Assembly: GCF_029910215.1 (NCBI RefSeq)
Contig: NZ_CP110396.1
Coordinates: 2,666,001-2,730,000 of the forward strand
DNA: 64,000 bases
Direction: 5' to 3'
DNA from: Paraburkholderia sp. D15
Lineage (GTDB): Bacteria > Pseudomonadota > Gammaproteobacteria > Burkholderiales > Burkholderiaceae
Under the pieces are notes generated by a model, which worked only from the letters and a program-made list of their open reading frames with translations, did no database searches and was not told where the DNA came from. Below, in pieces: positions 10,656 to 17,397 of this stretch. Every line of letters begins with the position of its first letter. Position 1 is the stretch's first letter. Both the position numbers and the translations under genes were made by a program.

Positions 10656-11462
10656 GCGGGGAAGGCTGCCGGGTTCGAGACATAAACTGCCGAGCCGTCC
10701 ACACGGCGTAAAGCCGAGGCCTTCGTAGATCCGGCCCGCGTGATAGTTTTCGTCGGCGACCATCACCAGGCGATCGGCCGAACCGGCGGTTTGCCGGATG
10801 ACTTCGCTGACCAGCGTCCTGCAGATACCCTGACTGCGATGGCGCTCGCCGGTGACGACCGATTGAAATCGTCCGATCCGGTCGAAGAAGAACAGGCCGA
10901 GACTGCCCACCTGTTCGCCATCGACGAATGCGCCCCACCATTCACCGAAGCCGCGTCCGATCAGACTCCTGTGCGCGCGCTGCTGATACGCGATGTAGCG
11001 TTGCGACACCGGATCGGCGGGGGCCGGCATGTTGGCGAGTTGCATCGCGGCCCAATCGTCCCAATCGCGCTGCGAGCGAAACGGCCGGATGTCGATGTGA
11101 GTTCGCGAGACAGCCGGTTGGACCTGCTCCGGCGTGGCGGCGAGCACCCGGCAGATCGTCGCGTCGTAGCCGCGTGCGACGAATGCGTCGAGATTCACCG
11201 CGTCCACCGCGGTTTCCGGCCACGTGAATGTGCGATGCGCGATCGCCGGCGGCGTACCGACGAGCCGCGCGAAATCGTCTTCGATGCGAGCGAGCTGGTT
11301 AATGTGCGGCCTGTCGTGCAGCACGAGCAGGTTGCCGAAAAAATAGTCCGGCGCTTGCGGCGTGCGGACCACGATGTAGCGTTCGTGCGATGTCACGCTG
11401 CCGGTTTCGGCGTGCAGCAGGAGATCGGTTGCGAGGCCGAGGTTGTCGGGAAGAGCGGGCAT
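10650..11462 (-). CDS. GNAT-family N-acetyltransferase
   Basis: 270 residues from ATG 11462. The C-terminal half (about 135-260) carries the GNAT fold: FGEWWGAFVDGEQVGSLGLF, the acetyl-CoA loop region ERHRSQGICRTLVSEV, and NYHAGRIYEGLGF near the end. The first 130 residues (YFFGNLLVLHDRP, RTFTWPE) form a second, degenerate GNAT-like domain. The substrate is unknown. It converges with and overlaps the LysR gene by 6 bp. Confidence 0.85.
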   Translation of the reverse strand: MPALPDNLGLATDLLLHAETGSVTSHERYIVVRTPQAPDYFFGNLLVLHDRPHINQLARIEDDFARLVGTPPAIAHRTFTWPETAVDAVNLDAFVARGYDATICRVLAATPEQVQPAVSRTHIDIRPFRSQRDWDDWAAMQLANMPAPADPVSQRYIAYQQRAHRSLIGRGFGEWWGAFVDGEQVGSLGLFFFDRIGRFQSVVTGERHRSQGICRTLVSEVIRQTAGSADRLVMVADENYHAGRIYEGLGFTPCGRLGSLCLEPGSLPRS

Positions 11463-11501
11463 GAAGTGATGGGATCATTGTGATGCGATGGCCGGTTCGC
11501 G

Positions 11502-11540
11502 ATTGTCGTCGATTATTGTCGTCGATTATTGCCGGCGATT
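11502..11540. repeat. three tandem 13-bp repeats
   Basis: ATTGTCGTCGATT occurs twice in a row (11502-11514, 11515-11527), followed by ATTGCCGGCGATT (11528-11540, two mismatches). It lies 40 bp upstream of the GNAT gene start on the reverse strand. It may be a slippage product or binding sites for a regulator. Confidence 0.6.
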
Positions 11541-11548
11541 CGAGCGTT

Positions 11549-11570
11549 GCGGCCGCTTCATTGCGGCCGC
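11549..11570 (-). terminator. GC-rich hairpin after the SDR/DUF2269 operon
   Basis: Two copies of the palindrome GCGGCCGC (11549-11556 and 11563-11570), separated by six bases, can fold into an 8-bp stem. It lies 65 bp after the stop of the DUF2269 gene and before the GNAT gene on the same strand. There is no U-tract, so this is a weak terminator call. Confidence 0.4.
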
Positions 11571-11634
11571 TCAACCAGGTGTGTGCTTCTAACGCCTGAA
11601 ACCAACGCTCGAAACTAACGCTCAACAAGAGCGC

Positions 11635-12108
11635 TCACAACGCGGGCTTGAACACCATCAGCCAGTACACGGCCACCATCGCCACGAACGCGGGATATCC
11701 GAGCCATTCCCAGTAACGCGCATAGCGCCAGTACAGCAGCGGCAACGCCGAAGCGCCTTGCGCGTTCGCCGTCCATGCGAGCCGCGCCATCATCCATTGC
11801 AACCAGACCACGGGCAGCCAGCACGCGCCGGCGAGCAGATAGAGGCCGAGTGCCGCGACGATCCACGGCGTGTTCACTGGCCAGCCGGCGCTATGGGCGA
11901 GCCACATGCCCGATATCGGCTGAACGACGATGGCCGGCGTGGTGAACCACAGATCGGCCCGCACCACCAGCCGCGCGACAGTCGCGATGGCGGGCACGCA
12001 GCGCGTGCGGTTGGCGAAGTACAGATAGAACGCGGTGCCGAATCCTGTGCCCACCAGCAGCACCGAGGACAGGATGTGCAGCATCTTGATCGCGAGATAG
12101 AGGTTCAT
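11635..12108 (-). CDS. DUF2269 family inner-membrane protein
   Basis: 157 residues from ATG 12108 (MNLYLAIKMLHILSSVLLVG). Four hydrophobic segments are visible, with the DUF2269 pattern: HILSSVLLVGTGFGTAFYLY, WFTTPAIVVQPISGMWLA, IVAALGLYLLAGACWLPVVW and AFVAMVAVYWLMVF. The start overlaps the stop of the upstream SDR-type gene by four bases (ATGA), so the two are translationally coupled. The biochemical function is unknown. By context it belongs to the operon controlled from the palindrome at 13793. Confidence 0.87.
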   Translation of the reverse strand: MNLYLAIKMLHILSSVLLVGTGFGTAFYLYFANRTRCVPAIATVARLVVRADLWFTTPAIVVQPISGMWLAHSAGWPVNTPWIVAALGLYLLAGACWLPVVWLQWMMARLAWTANAQGASALPLLYWRYARYWEWLGYPAFVAMVAVYWLMVFKPAL

Positions 12109-13388
12109 GGTCGTGTTTCTTCGCTGAATAGAATGAGCAGTAGGGCGAGGATCGGCAGGTTCTTCAGCAGCGGGCCGAACGGATGCCACAGGAAGTCGGG
12201 CATCGTAATCGCAATCACGAGCGAGTACGCCGTGACCAGTCCGGCTTGCATCGCCCAAAGCCGTCGCCCCGGACGAATCAGCGTCGCGAGGCCGAACGCG
12301 AAATCCAGCGCCGACGCGAGATAAAGCGCGGCGAGTGCGGTGCCGCCATGCAGATGCGCGCGCGCCAGCAGTGCGAGACTGGCCGCTTGCGGATAGATGA
12401 ACGCGCTGCATAGCGCCGTCCAGATCCACGTGATCGCCAGCGCGCCGCGCAACGCGAACGCGCGCCATGCGGCGAAGGCTTCGTGACGCAACGAAGGCGC
12501 ATCGGCACGGGAGATAAACGTTTCGATACCGGCGGGCAGGCGGCCCAGCACGCGCTCGGTGGTTTCGACGGACGCCGTGCTGCCGGCTTGCAGCATGCGC
12601 CATGTGTCGCGCGTGAATAGCGAGTGCGACACGCGGTCGAGCAAGGTCGCGCCGAACCCGATCAACGCCGCGGGAATCGGGACGCGCAGCGCGCGCGTCA
12701 AACCGAGCGACGCGCGATAGCTCGCCAGCATCTCCCGATAGGTCAGTTCCGTGCCGCCGACCAGGTCGAGTACCGGGCGTACGGTTTGCTCCGTGGTGCC
12801 GCCGTCGACGAGCCGCACGACCACCTCGGCGAGATCGTCGAGATGAATCGGCCGCAACGTTTGATGTCCACCGGCGGGCAGCGCGTGCACCGGCAGGCTC
12901 GCGATGCTGCGGAAAAATCGCGCCGATGCACCTCGTGGCCCATAGACGAGCGCCGGCCGCAAAACGTGATGCGTGATAGGCAACGCGAGCAGATGCGCAT
13001 CGGCGGCGCGCTTGCTGACGAAGTACGCGGTGTCGCCGTCTTCCGCGCCGAGCGCGGAAAGCTGCACGATGTGCCGCACGCCAGATTGCACGGCCGCATC
13101 GAACAATGCGATCGGCGCGCGCCGGTGGATCCGGTCGAATGTCTGCGAGCCGCGTTCGACCAGAATGCCGACCGCGTTGATCACCACGTCGATATCGCGC
13201 AGACGGGGCAACCACACGGACGGTTCGACATCGGCGCTGTAATCGATCGCGATCTCGCCGGCATGGGTGACATGCGTGGCGTGCGTGATATGCCGCACTC
13301 CCCTGAACACCCGATGCCCGGCCGTCGCGAGCGCATCGCACATTGCGCTGCCGACGAAGCCATCCGCGCCGCAGACGAGGATGTTCAT
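12105..13388 (-). CDS. NAD(P)-binding SDR/epimerase fused to DoxX-like membrane domain
   Basis: 427 residues. Residues 1-290 form a Rossmann-fold atypical SDR/NmrA-type domain: MNILVCGADGFVGSAMCDAL with the GxxGxxG loop, VVINAVGIL, and Tyr-Lys of the YxxxK motif in AYFVSKRAAD. From about residue 305 there are four hydrophobic helices (LAITWIWTALCSAFIYPQAA, TALAALYLASALDFAFGLA, and so on) resembling DoxX-like membrane proteins. The protein thus tethers an NAD(P)H-linked domain to the inner membrane. ATGA overlaps on both sides couple it to its neighbours. The substrate is unknown. Confidence 0.88.
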   Translation of the reverse strand: MNILVCGADGFVGSAMCDALATAGHRVFRGVRHITHATHVTHAGEIAIDYSADVEPSVWLPRLRDIDVVINAVGILVERGSQTFDRIHRRAPIALFDAAVQSGVRHIVQLSALGAEDGDTAYFVSKRAADAHLLALPITHHVLRPALVYGPRGASARFFRSIASLPVHALPAGGHQTLRPIHLDDLAEVVVRLVDGGTTEQTVRPVLDLVGGTELTYREMLASYRASLGLTRALRVPIPAALIGFGATLLDRVSHSLFTRDTWRMLQAGSTASVETTERVLGRLPAGIETFISRADAPSLRHEAFAAWRAFALRGALAITWIWTALCSAFIYPQAASLALLARAHLHGGTALAALYLASALDFAFGLATLIRPGRRLWAMQAGLVTAYSLVIAITMPDFLWHPFGPLLKNLPILALLLILFSEETRP

Positions 13389-13774
13389 GCCGTGTGCTCC
13401 ACGCCGAGTTCGCGAGCGGCCGGAACGACGACCGCCTCACGCGGAATCGAACGGCGGATGGTCGCCGCGACGAAACCCACCGCGGCCAGCAGTCCGATCA
13501 GCATGAACACGCACGTGCGCCGCAGCACGTCGATCGCGCAATCGAGGTCGCGGGTCGAGCAGTCGAGTGGGCTTGTGTTGCTCAACAGTACGAGCGCGAG
13601 CGGCGCGGCCGTCATCAGCACGGCGCTGACGCGGACCCAGAAATCGGCCCGCTCGCTGGTGCCGCACAAATCCTGCAACAGACGCCACATCGAATCGCGC
13701 AGATAACGCGTGACGAGCAGCCCCACCAGCACGGGAGCGATCAACTGAAAAGCGAACGTCAGGGTTTGGCTCAT
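13385..13774 (-). CDS. small hypothetical membrane protein, first gene of operon
   Basis: 129 residues from ATG 13774 with a clear AGGAG ribosome site 8 bases upstream. Three hydrophobic segments: LTFAFQLIAPVLVGLLVTRY, VSAVLMTAAPLALVLLSNTS and CVFMLIGLLAAVGFVAATI. Two cysteines lie in a loop (PLDCSTRDLDCAIDVLRRTC). I do not recognise a family. The stop overlaps the ATG of the SDR/DoxX gene (ATGA). The 30-bp palindrome at 13793 lies 19 bp upstream of its start, so this gene opens the regulated operon. Confidence 0.82.
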   Translation of the reverse strand: MSQTLTFAFQLIAPVLVGLLVTRYLRDSMWRLLQDLCGTSERADFWVRVSAVLMTAAPLALVLLSNTSPLDCSTRDLDCAIDVLRRTCVFMLIGLLAAVGFVAATIRRSIPREAVVVPAARELGVEHTA

Positions 13775-13792
13775 TTTTCATTCTCCTATTTA

Positions 13793-13822
13793 CTGTTATT
13801 TCTGTATAGACAGAAATAACAG
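13793..13822. promoter_or_regulatory. operator 1 of the GbsR-type module
   Basis: Perfect inverted repeat: arms CTGTTATTTCTGT (13793-13805) and ACAGAAATAACAG (13810-13822) around ATAG. Its core TTTCTGT-N4-ACAGAAA recurs at 14425 and 14475 with the same spacing. It sits just upstream of the operon read leftward from 13774, next to a TTGACC -35-like element on the reverse strand. Confidence 0.8.
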
Positions 13823-13867
13823 GTCAAAAAAACGGACGACCGTATCGTCCGTGCCTGCCTACCTGCG

Positions 13868-14398
13868 CTAGCGCTTCGTGCGCCGTACCGTTCTGCTGAT
13901 CTTCGCGCCCACGCCGAGCGTCTTCATCAAGGTTTCGGGCTTCATGCGCAGCATCTCGTCGGACCACGTGGTCAGCGTTTCGATGAACTGCAGCGTGTCG
14001 CGAATGCGTTGCTCGGTGTCGCGGCTTTCCTGCGCCATTTCCGGACTGTCGAGGCTTTCCTTCAGCACCGTCAGCGTTGGATCGATCTCGCGTTGGCGGC
14101 GCCCCTCGACGATCAGCTTGAACAGCTCCCAGATGTCCGTGGACGTCTCGAAGTGATCGCGGCGGTCGCCCATCACGTGGACGACTTTCGCGAGACGCCA
14201 CGACTGCAGTTCCTTCAGGCTCGTACTCACGTTCGAGCGCGCGACGCCCAGCGTATCCGCGATTTCATCCGCCGCGATCGGGCGGCCCAACAGATACAGC
14301 AGCGCGTGAATCTGCGCGACCGTGCGGTTGACGCCCCAGCGCGAGCCCATTTCGCCCCAGTGGAGGATGAATCGTTCGGCGATCGGTGTGAGTTTCAT
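13868..14398 (-). CDS. GbsR/MarR-type transcriptional regulator
   Basis: 176 residues if started at ATG 14398 (MKLTPIAERFILHWGEMGSR). Upstream in-frame starts at 14425 and 14455 are possible, but 14425 lies inside operator 2, so the shorter form is preferred. The winged helix is clear: WGVNRTVAQIHALLYLLGRP, then IAADEIADTLGVARSNVSTS and LKELQSWRLAKVVHVMGDRR. The 'ETSTDIWELFKLIVEGRRQR' helix and C-terminal helices match GbsR-like proteins, which are dimeric repressors. It is flanked by identical palindromes at its own promoter and at both neighbouring transcription units, so I infer autoregulation and control of the whole module. Confidence 0.9.
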   Translation of the reverse strand: MKLTPIAERFILHWGEMGSRWGVNRTVAQIHALLYLLGRPIAADEIADTLGVARSNVSTSLKELQSWRLAKVVHVMGDRRDHFETSTDIWELFKLIVEGRRQREIDPTLTVLKESLDSPEMAQESRDTEQRIRDTLQFIETLTTWSDEMLRMKPETLMKTLGVGAKISRTVRRTKR

Positions 14399-14423
14399 GT
14401 CTCGAACTTTATGGACTTCAGTC

Positions 14424-14443
14424 ATTTCTGTCAAGACAGAAAT
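14424..14443. promoter_or_regulatory. operator 2, over the regulator's own start region
   Basis: Perfect 20-bp inverted repeat: ATTTCTGTC, AA, GACAGAAAT. The core TTTCTGT-N4-ACAGAAA is at 14425-14442. It lies 26 bp upstream of the preferred start of the GbsR-type gene, where a bound repressor would block that promoter. Confidence 0.78.
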
Positions 14444-14448
14444 AAGTT

Positions 14449-14501
14449 TTGACAAACGCCTCGGATGGAATTAATTTCTGTGATGACAGAAACGACAGAA
14501 T
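14449..14501 (+). promoter_or_regulatory. promoter with overlapping operator 3, upstream of the DCC gene
   Basis: A consensus -35 TTGACA (14449-14454) is followed after 17 bases by TAATTT (14472-14477) as a possible -10. The third palindrome copy, TTTCTGT-GATG-ACAGAAA (14475-14492), overlaps this -10 and the expected transcription start. An extra half-site ACAGAAT follows at 14495-14501. The AAGGAG ribosome site of the DCC gene is at 14511-14516. The geometry fits direct repression. Confidence 0.7.
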
Positions 14502-14522
14502 TCACTGGACAAGGAGCCAGTC

Positions 14523-14942
14523 ATGAAGACGCCCGAACTCACGCTGTACATCGACGGCAACTGCCCGCTGTGCGTCGCCGAATGGAACCGGCTGCGCGAA
14601 TGGGACCGGCACGGCCGGCTGGCCTTTGTCGACATCGCGCAACCCGGCTTCGATCCGGCGCCGCTCGGGGTCGAACTGACGGAACTGAACCGGCAACTGC
14701 ACGGCTGGACCGCGAGCGGGGAATGCGTGGTGGGCATCGACAGCATGATTGCGGCCTACACGCTGGCCGGGCGCGGCTGGGTGGTCGCGCCGCTGCGGAT
14801 TGCGGTGCTGCGGCCGGCGTACCGCGCCGCGTATCGAGCGTTCGCGCGTAACCGGATGCGGATATCGGCGTGGTTCGGCCTGCGGCGCGCGCCGGTCTGC
14901 ACGGACGGCGTCTGCGCGGCCAGGAGCGATCCGTTCCGCTAG
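14523..14942 (+). CDS. DCC-family (DUF393) thiol-disulfide oxidoreductase-like protein
   Basis: 139 residues from ATG 14523 behind AAGGAG. The N-terminus YIDGNCPLCVAEWNRLREWD is the DCC signature (Asp11 and a CxxC at Cys14/Cys17), placed as in thioredoxin-like proteins. The mid region has TASGECVVGIDSMIAAYTLA, typical of the family, and the C-terminus carries extra cysteines (APVCTDGVCAARS). No signal peptide, so it acts in the cytoplasm or at the inner face of the membrane. It is divergent from the GbsR-type gene and shares its operator. I infer a redox role together with the SDR/DoxX and DUF2269 membrane proteins. Confidence 0.9.
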   Translation: MKTPELTLYIDGNCPLCVAEWNRLREWDRHGRLAFVDIAQPGFDPAPLGVELTELNRQLHGWTASGECVVGIDSMIAAYTLAGRGWVVAPLRIAVLRPAYRAAYRAFARNRMRISAWFGLRRAPVCTDGVCAARSDPFR

Positions 14943-14951
14943 AGAACACAC

Positions 14952-14976
14952 GGCCCCGTGCGAGTGCAGCGGGGCC
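14952..14976. terminator. hairpin between convergent DCC and receptor genes
   Basis: Arms GGCCCCG (14952-14958) and CGGGGCC (14970-14976) around an 11-base loop, in the 82-bp gap between stop codons of two converging genes. It is followed by TCAAGAAAAG, without a T-run on the forward strand. Probable two-way terminator. Confidence 0.55.
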
Positions 14977-15024
14977 TCAAGAAAAGTGCAGCGTCGAAAA
15001 AGCGAACCAGAAAAAGTGAGCCGC

Positions 15025-17214
15025 CTAGAAGTCCGAGCGCACCGTCAGCATCACGTTGCGCCGGTCGCCGAACACGCTGTAGAAGCTGCCGGGCGGACGG
15101 ATGTAGTAGTCGCGATTGAAGAGATTGTTCAACTGCAACGACGCCTCCACGTGCTTGTTGAAACGATAGCCGACTTCCGCGTTGAAGATCGCATACGCGC
15201 CCTGCTCGACGCCGCGCGTGATCCGCGTCTGCGCCAGCATCCCACCGCCCACCGTTACGCCGTTCAGCATGCCTTGCCGGAACGCGTAGTTGGTCCACAG
15301 CTTGAACAGATGTTTCGGGTCCGTGCCGTCGGTCAGGTTAGGCGTGTCGTTTTCGTAGTTGACGTTCAGATACGTATAGCCTGCGTACACGTTCCAGTTC
15401 GGCATCGGCTGGCCGGACACCTCGAGTTCGACGCCCTGATCGCGCGACTTGCCGCCCGCGATCGAACCCGTCGGATGGTTGGGGTCGCTGACCGCGCGGT
15501 TGTTGTCGTTGATGTTGAACACTGCCGCGGTGGCGTTCAGGCGGTTATGCAGGAAGCTGCCCTTGAGACCGACCTCATACTGTTCGCCGGTGCGCGGCGG
15601 CAGGTTGACGCCCGTGTAGGTCGTCGCGGTTTGCGCGGTGAGGATTTTCGAATAGCTCGCGTAGCCGGTCAGCCAGGGCGCGATGTCGTACACGAGTCCG
15701 GCGGACGGTAGGAAGCGGTGATTCAACTGCGCCTGCGTCGACCAGTCGGACACGGTCGGCAGAATGGTTTGCGCGGTCTGATGGTAGAACGCCTCGCGCG
15801 CACCCAGCACCAGCGAAAGCGGCTCGGTGATATGAATGCGTGCCTGCCCGTACACGCCCAACTGCTCGATGCGGTTGTTCGCGCCGTAGGTGAACGGCAC
15901 GTCGACCTTCGAGATCGCGTTCGGGTCGTACAGGCTGAACGTGCCGCCGGCAAACGGACCGTCCAGCGAGACGAAGCCGGATTGCTGGGTGGTCGATTGC
16001 ACCGTGTAGTTCACGCCGAGCGTGAACGTGTGGGTCTGGCCGAACAGCTTCACCGGACCCGACACGTTGGTGTCCGTGCCGAACCAGTCGTACGTATTGC
16101 GTTGCCGCTGCTCGCCGTAGAACGACAGTCCGGTCGCGCTCGCGCCGGGGCCGGAATACGCGTAATCGCCCTTCGACAGTTCATGACGATAGAAGAACGT
16201 GCTCTGCGCCTGCCAGCCGTTCTCGAAGCGATGCACGAGATTCGCGTTCGTCTCCTGCAACGACGTGTAGCCATAGTTCCAGCTCGGGCTGAAGTTCTCC
16301 GAGTACGAACCCGGCACGCGGCCCACCAATGCCGTGCGCGCGCTGTTGGCAACACCACTCGCGCCATAGTCGAGGCCGGAGATCGGGTTGTTCTGATAGC
16401 CCGCCGACAACGACAGCGTGGTGCGCGGCGTAATGTCGTAATCGATCGCGCCATACGCCATCACTTCCTTCTCGCGCGTGCCGTCCACCGATTGCAAACC
16501 GTCGCTGCCCACCAGCACCGCGCGGCCGCGCAAGGTGCCGTCCTTGTTCAGCGGGCCGGTCACGTCGATCATCTGGCGCGCCGAGCCGAACGAGCCGACC
16601 TGCGTTTCGGTGGACACGTGGAAGGCATCTAGCGGACGCTTGCGAACCAGATTGACCGTGCCGCCCGGATCGCCCGCGCCGTCCATCACGCCCGAAGGGC
16701 CGCGCATGATTTCGACGCGGTCGTACATGGCCAGATCGAACTGCTGCAGGTACTGCAGGCCGCTGACGATCGGCACGCCGTCGAACTCGATGCCGAGCAT
16801 GTTGCCGCGCGCCTTGAAGTACGCGGTGCCGTCGCCGTAATCGACCGATTGCACGCCGGTCACGTAGCGCAGCGCATCCTGGATCGTCGTCATGTTCTGG
16901 TCGTCCATGCGCTGACGCGTGAGCACGGAGATCGAGGCCGGCGTTTCCTTCAACGCGAGCGGGACCTTGCTGCCGACGGTCGCGGATCGCGCCGCGTAGG
17001 AGCCGCTGCCTTCGGTGCCGGCATCGTCATCCGTGCTGGACGTCACGGACACCGTAGGCAGGTTGCTGCCCGATGCGGCCGCGGCGGCGGAGGACTGCGC
17101 ATGCGACGGCAGCGACCACGCGGCGAACAGCGCGAGCGCGAGGCAGGTCATGGGCGGCGCGCCGAGGCGTCGAGGCGCGGCGTCACGTCGAGCTTGGTCT
17201 ATGGTTGTTTTCAT
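15025..17214 (-). CDS. TonB-dependent siderophore receptor
   Basis: 729 residues from ATG 17214. A signal peptide (CLALALFAAWSLPSHAQ) precedes a TonB-box-like segment (LPTVSVTSS), the plug domain (KETPASISVLTRQRMDDQNM, DALRYVTGVQSVDYG, VEIMRGPSGVMDGAGDPGGT) and a beta-barrel ending in aromatic Phe (VMLTVRSDF). The plug motifs match the FhuE/FpvA/OrbA branch of ferric-siderophore receptors. It lies at the end of a leftward operon with FhuB, FhuD, FhuC and an exporter, 183 bp after fhuB. No Fur box of its own is visible, so transcription probably starts at 23.1 kb or inside the gap. Confidence 0.93.
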   Translation of the reverse strand: MKTTIDQARRDAAPRRLGAPPMTCLALALFAAWSLPSHAQSSAAAAASGSNLPTVSVTSSTDDDAGTEGSGSYAARSATVGSKVPLALKETPASISVLTRQRMDDQNMTTIQDALRYVTGVQSVDYGDGTAYFKARGNMLGIEFDGVPIVSGLQYLQQFDLAMYDRVEIMRGPSGVMDGAGDPGGTVNLVRKRPLDAFHVSTETQVGSFGSARQMIDVTGPLNKDGTLRGRAVLVGSDGLQSVDGTREKEVMAYGAIDYDITPRTTLSLSAGYQNNPISGLDYGASGVANSARTALVGRVPGSYSENFSPSWNYGYTSLQETNANLVHRFENGWQAQSTFFYRHELSKGDYAYSGPGASATGLSFYGEQRQRNTYDWFGTDTNVSGPVKLFGQTHTFTLGVNYTVQSTTQQSGFVSLDGPFAGGTFSLYDPNAISKVDVPFTYGANNRIEQLGVYGQARIHITEPLSLVLGAREAFYHQTAQTILPTVSDWSTQAQLNHRFLPSAGLVYDIAPWLTGYASYSKILTAQTATTYTGVNLPPRTGEQYEVGLKGSFLHNRLNATAAVFNINDNNRAVSDPNHPTGSIAGGKSRDQGVELEVSGQPMPNWNVYAGYTYLNVNYENDTPNLTDGTDPKHLFKLWTNYAFRQGMLNGVTVGGGMLAQTRITRGVEQGAYAIFNAEVGYRFNKHVEASLQLNNLFNRDYYIRPPGSFYSVFGDRRNVMLTVRSDF

Positions 17215-17397
17215 GTGGCAATGAACCGTGTGTACGTTGAAAATAAACGGATGAGCAATGCCCCTCCGGCCTGAAGCGGATCTGTCGAAACCCTGAAGGG
17301 GAGCGTGGTTGTTATCGCTGCGGCGCACGGCGGCGCCGGAGGTAGTGCATGACGGCGGAGCAATACCGGGCGTGGCGTTGCGTTAGTGCCGCCTCGT

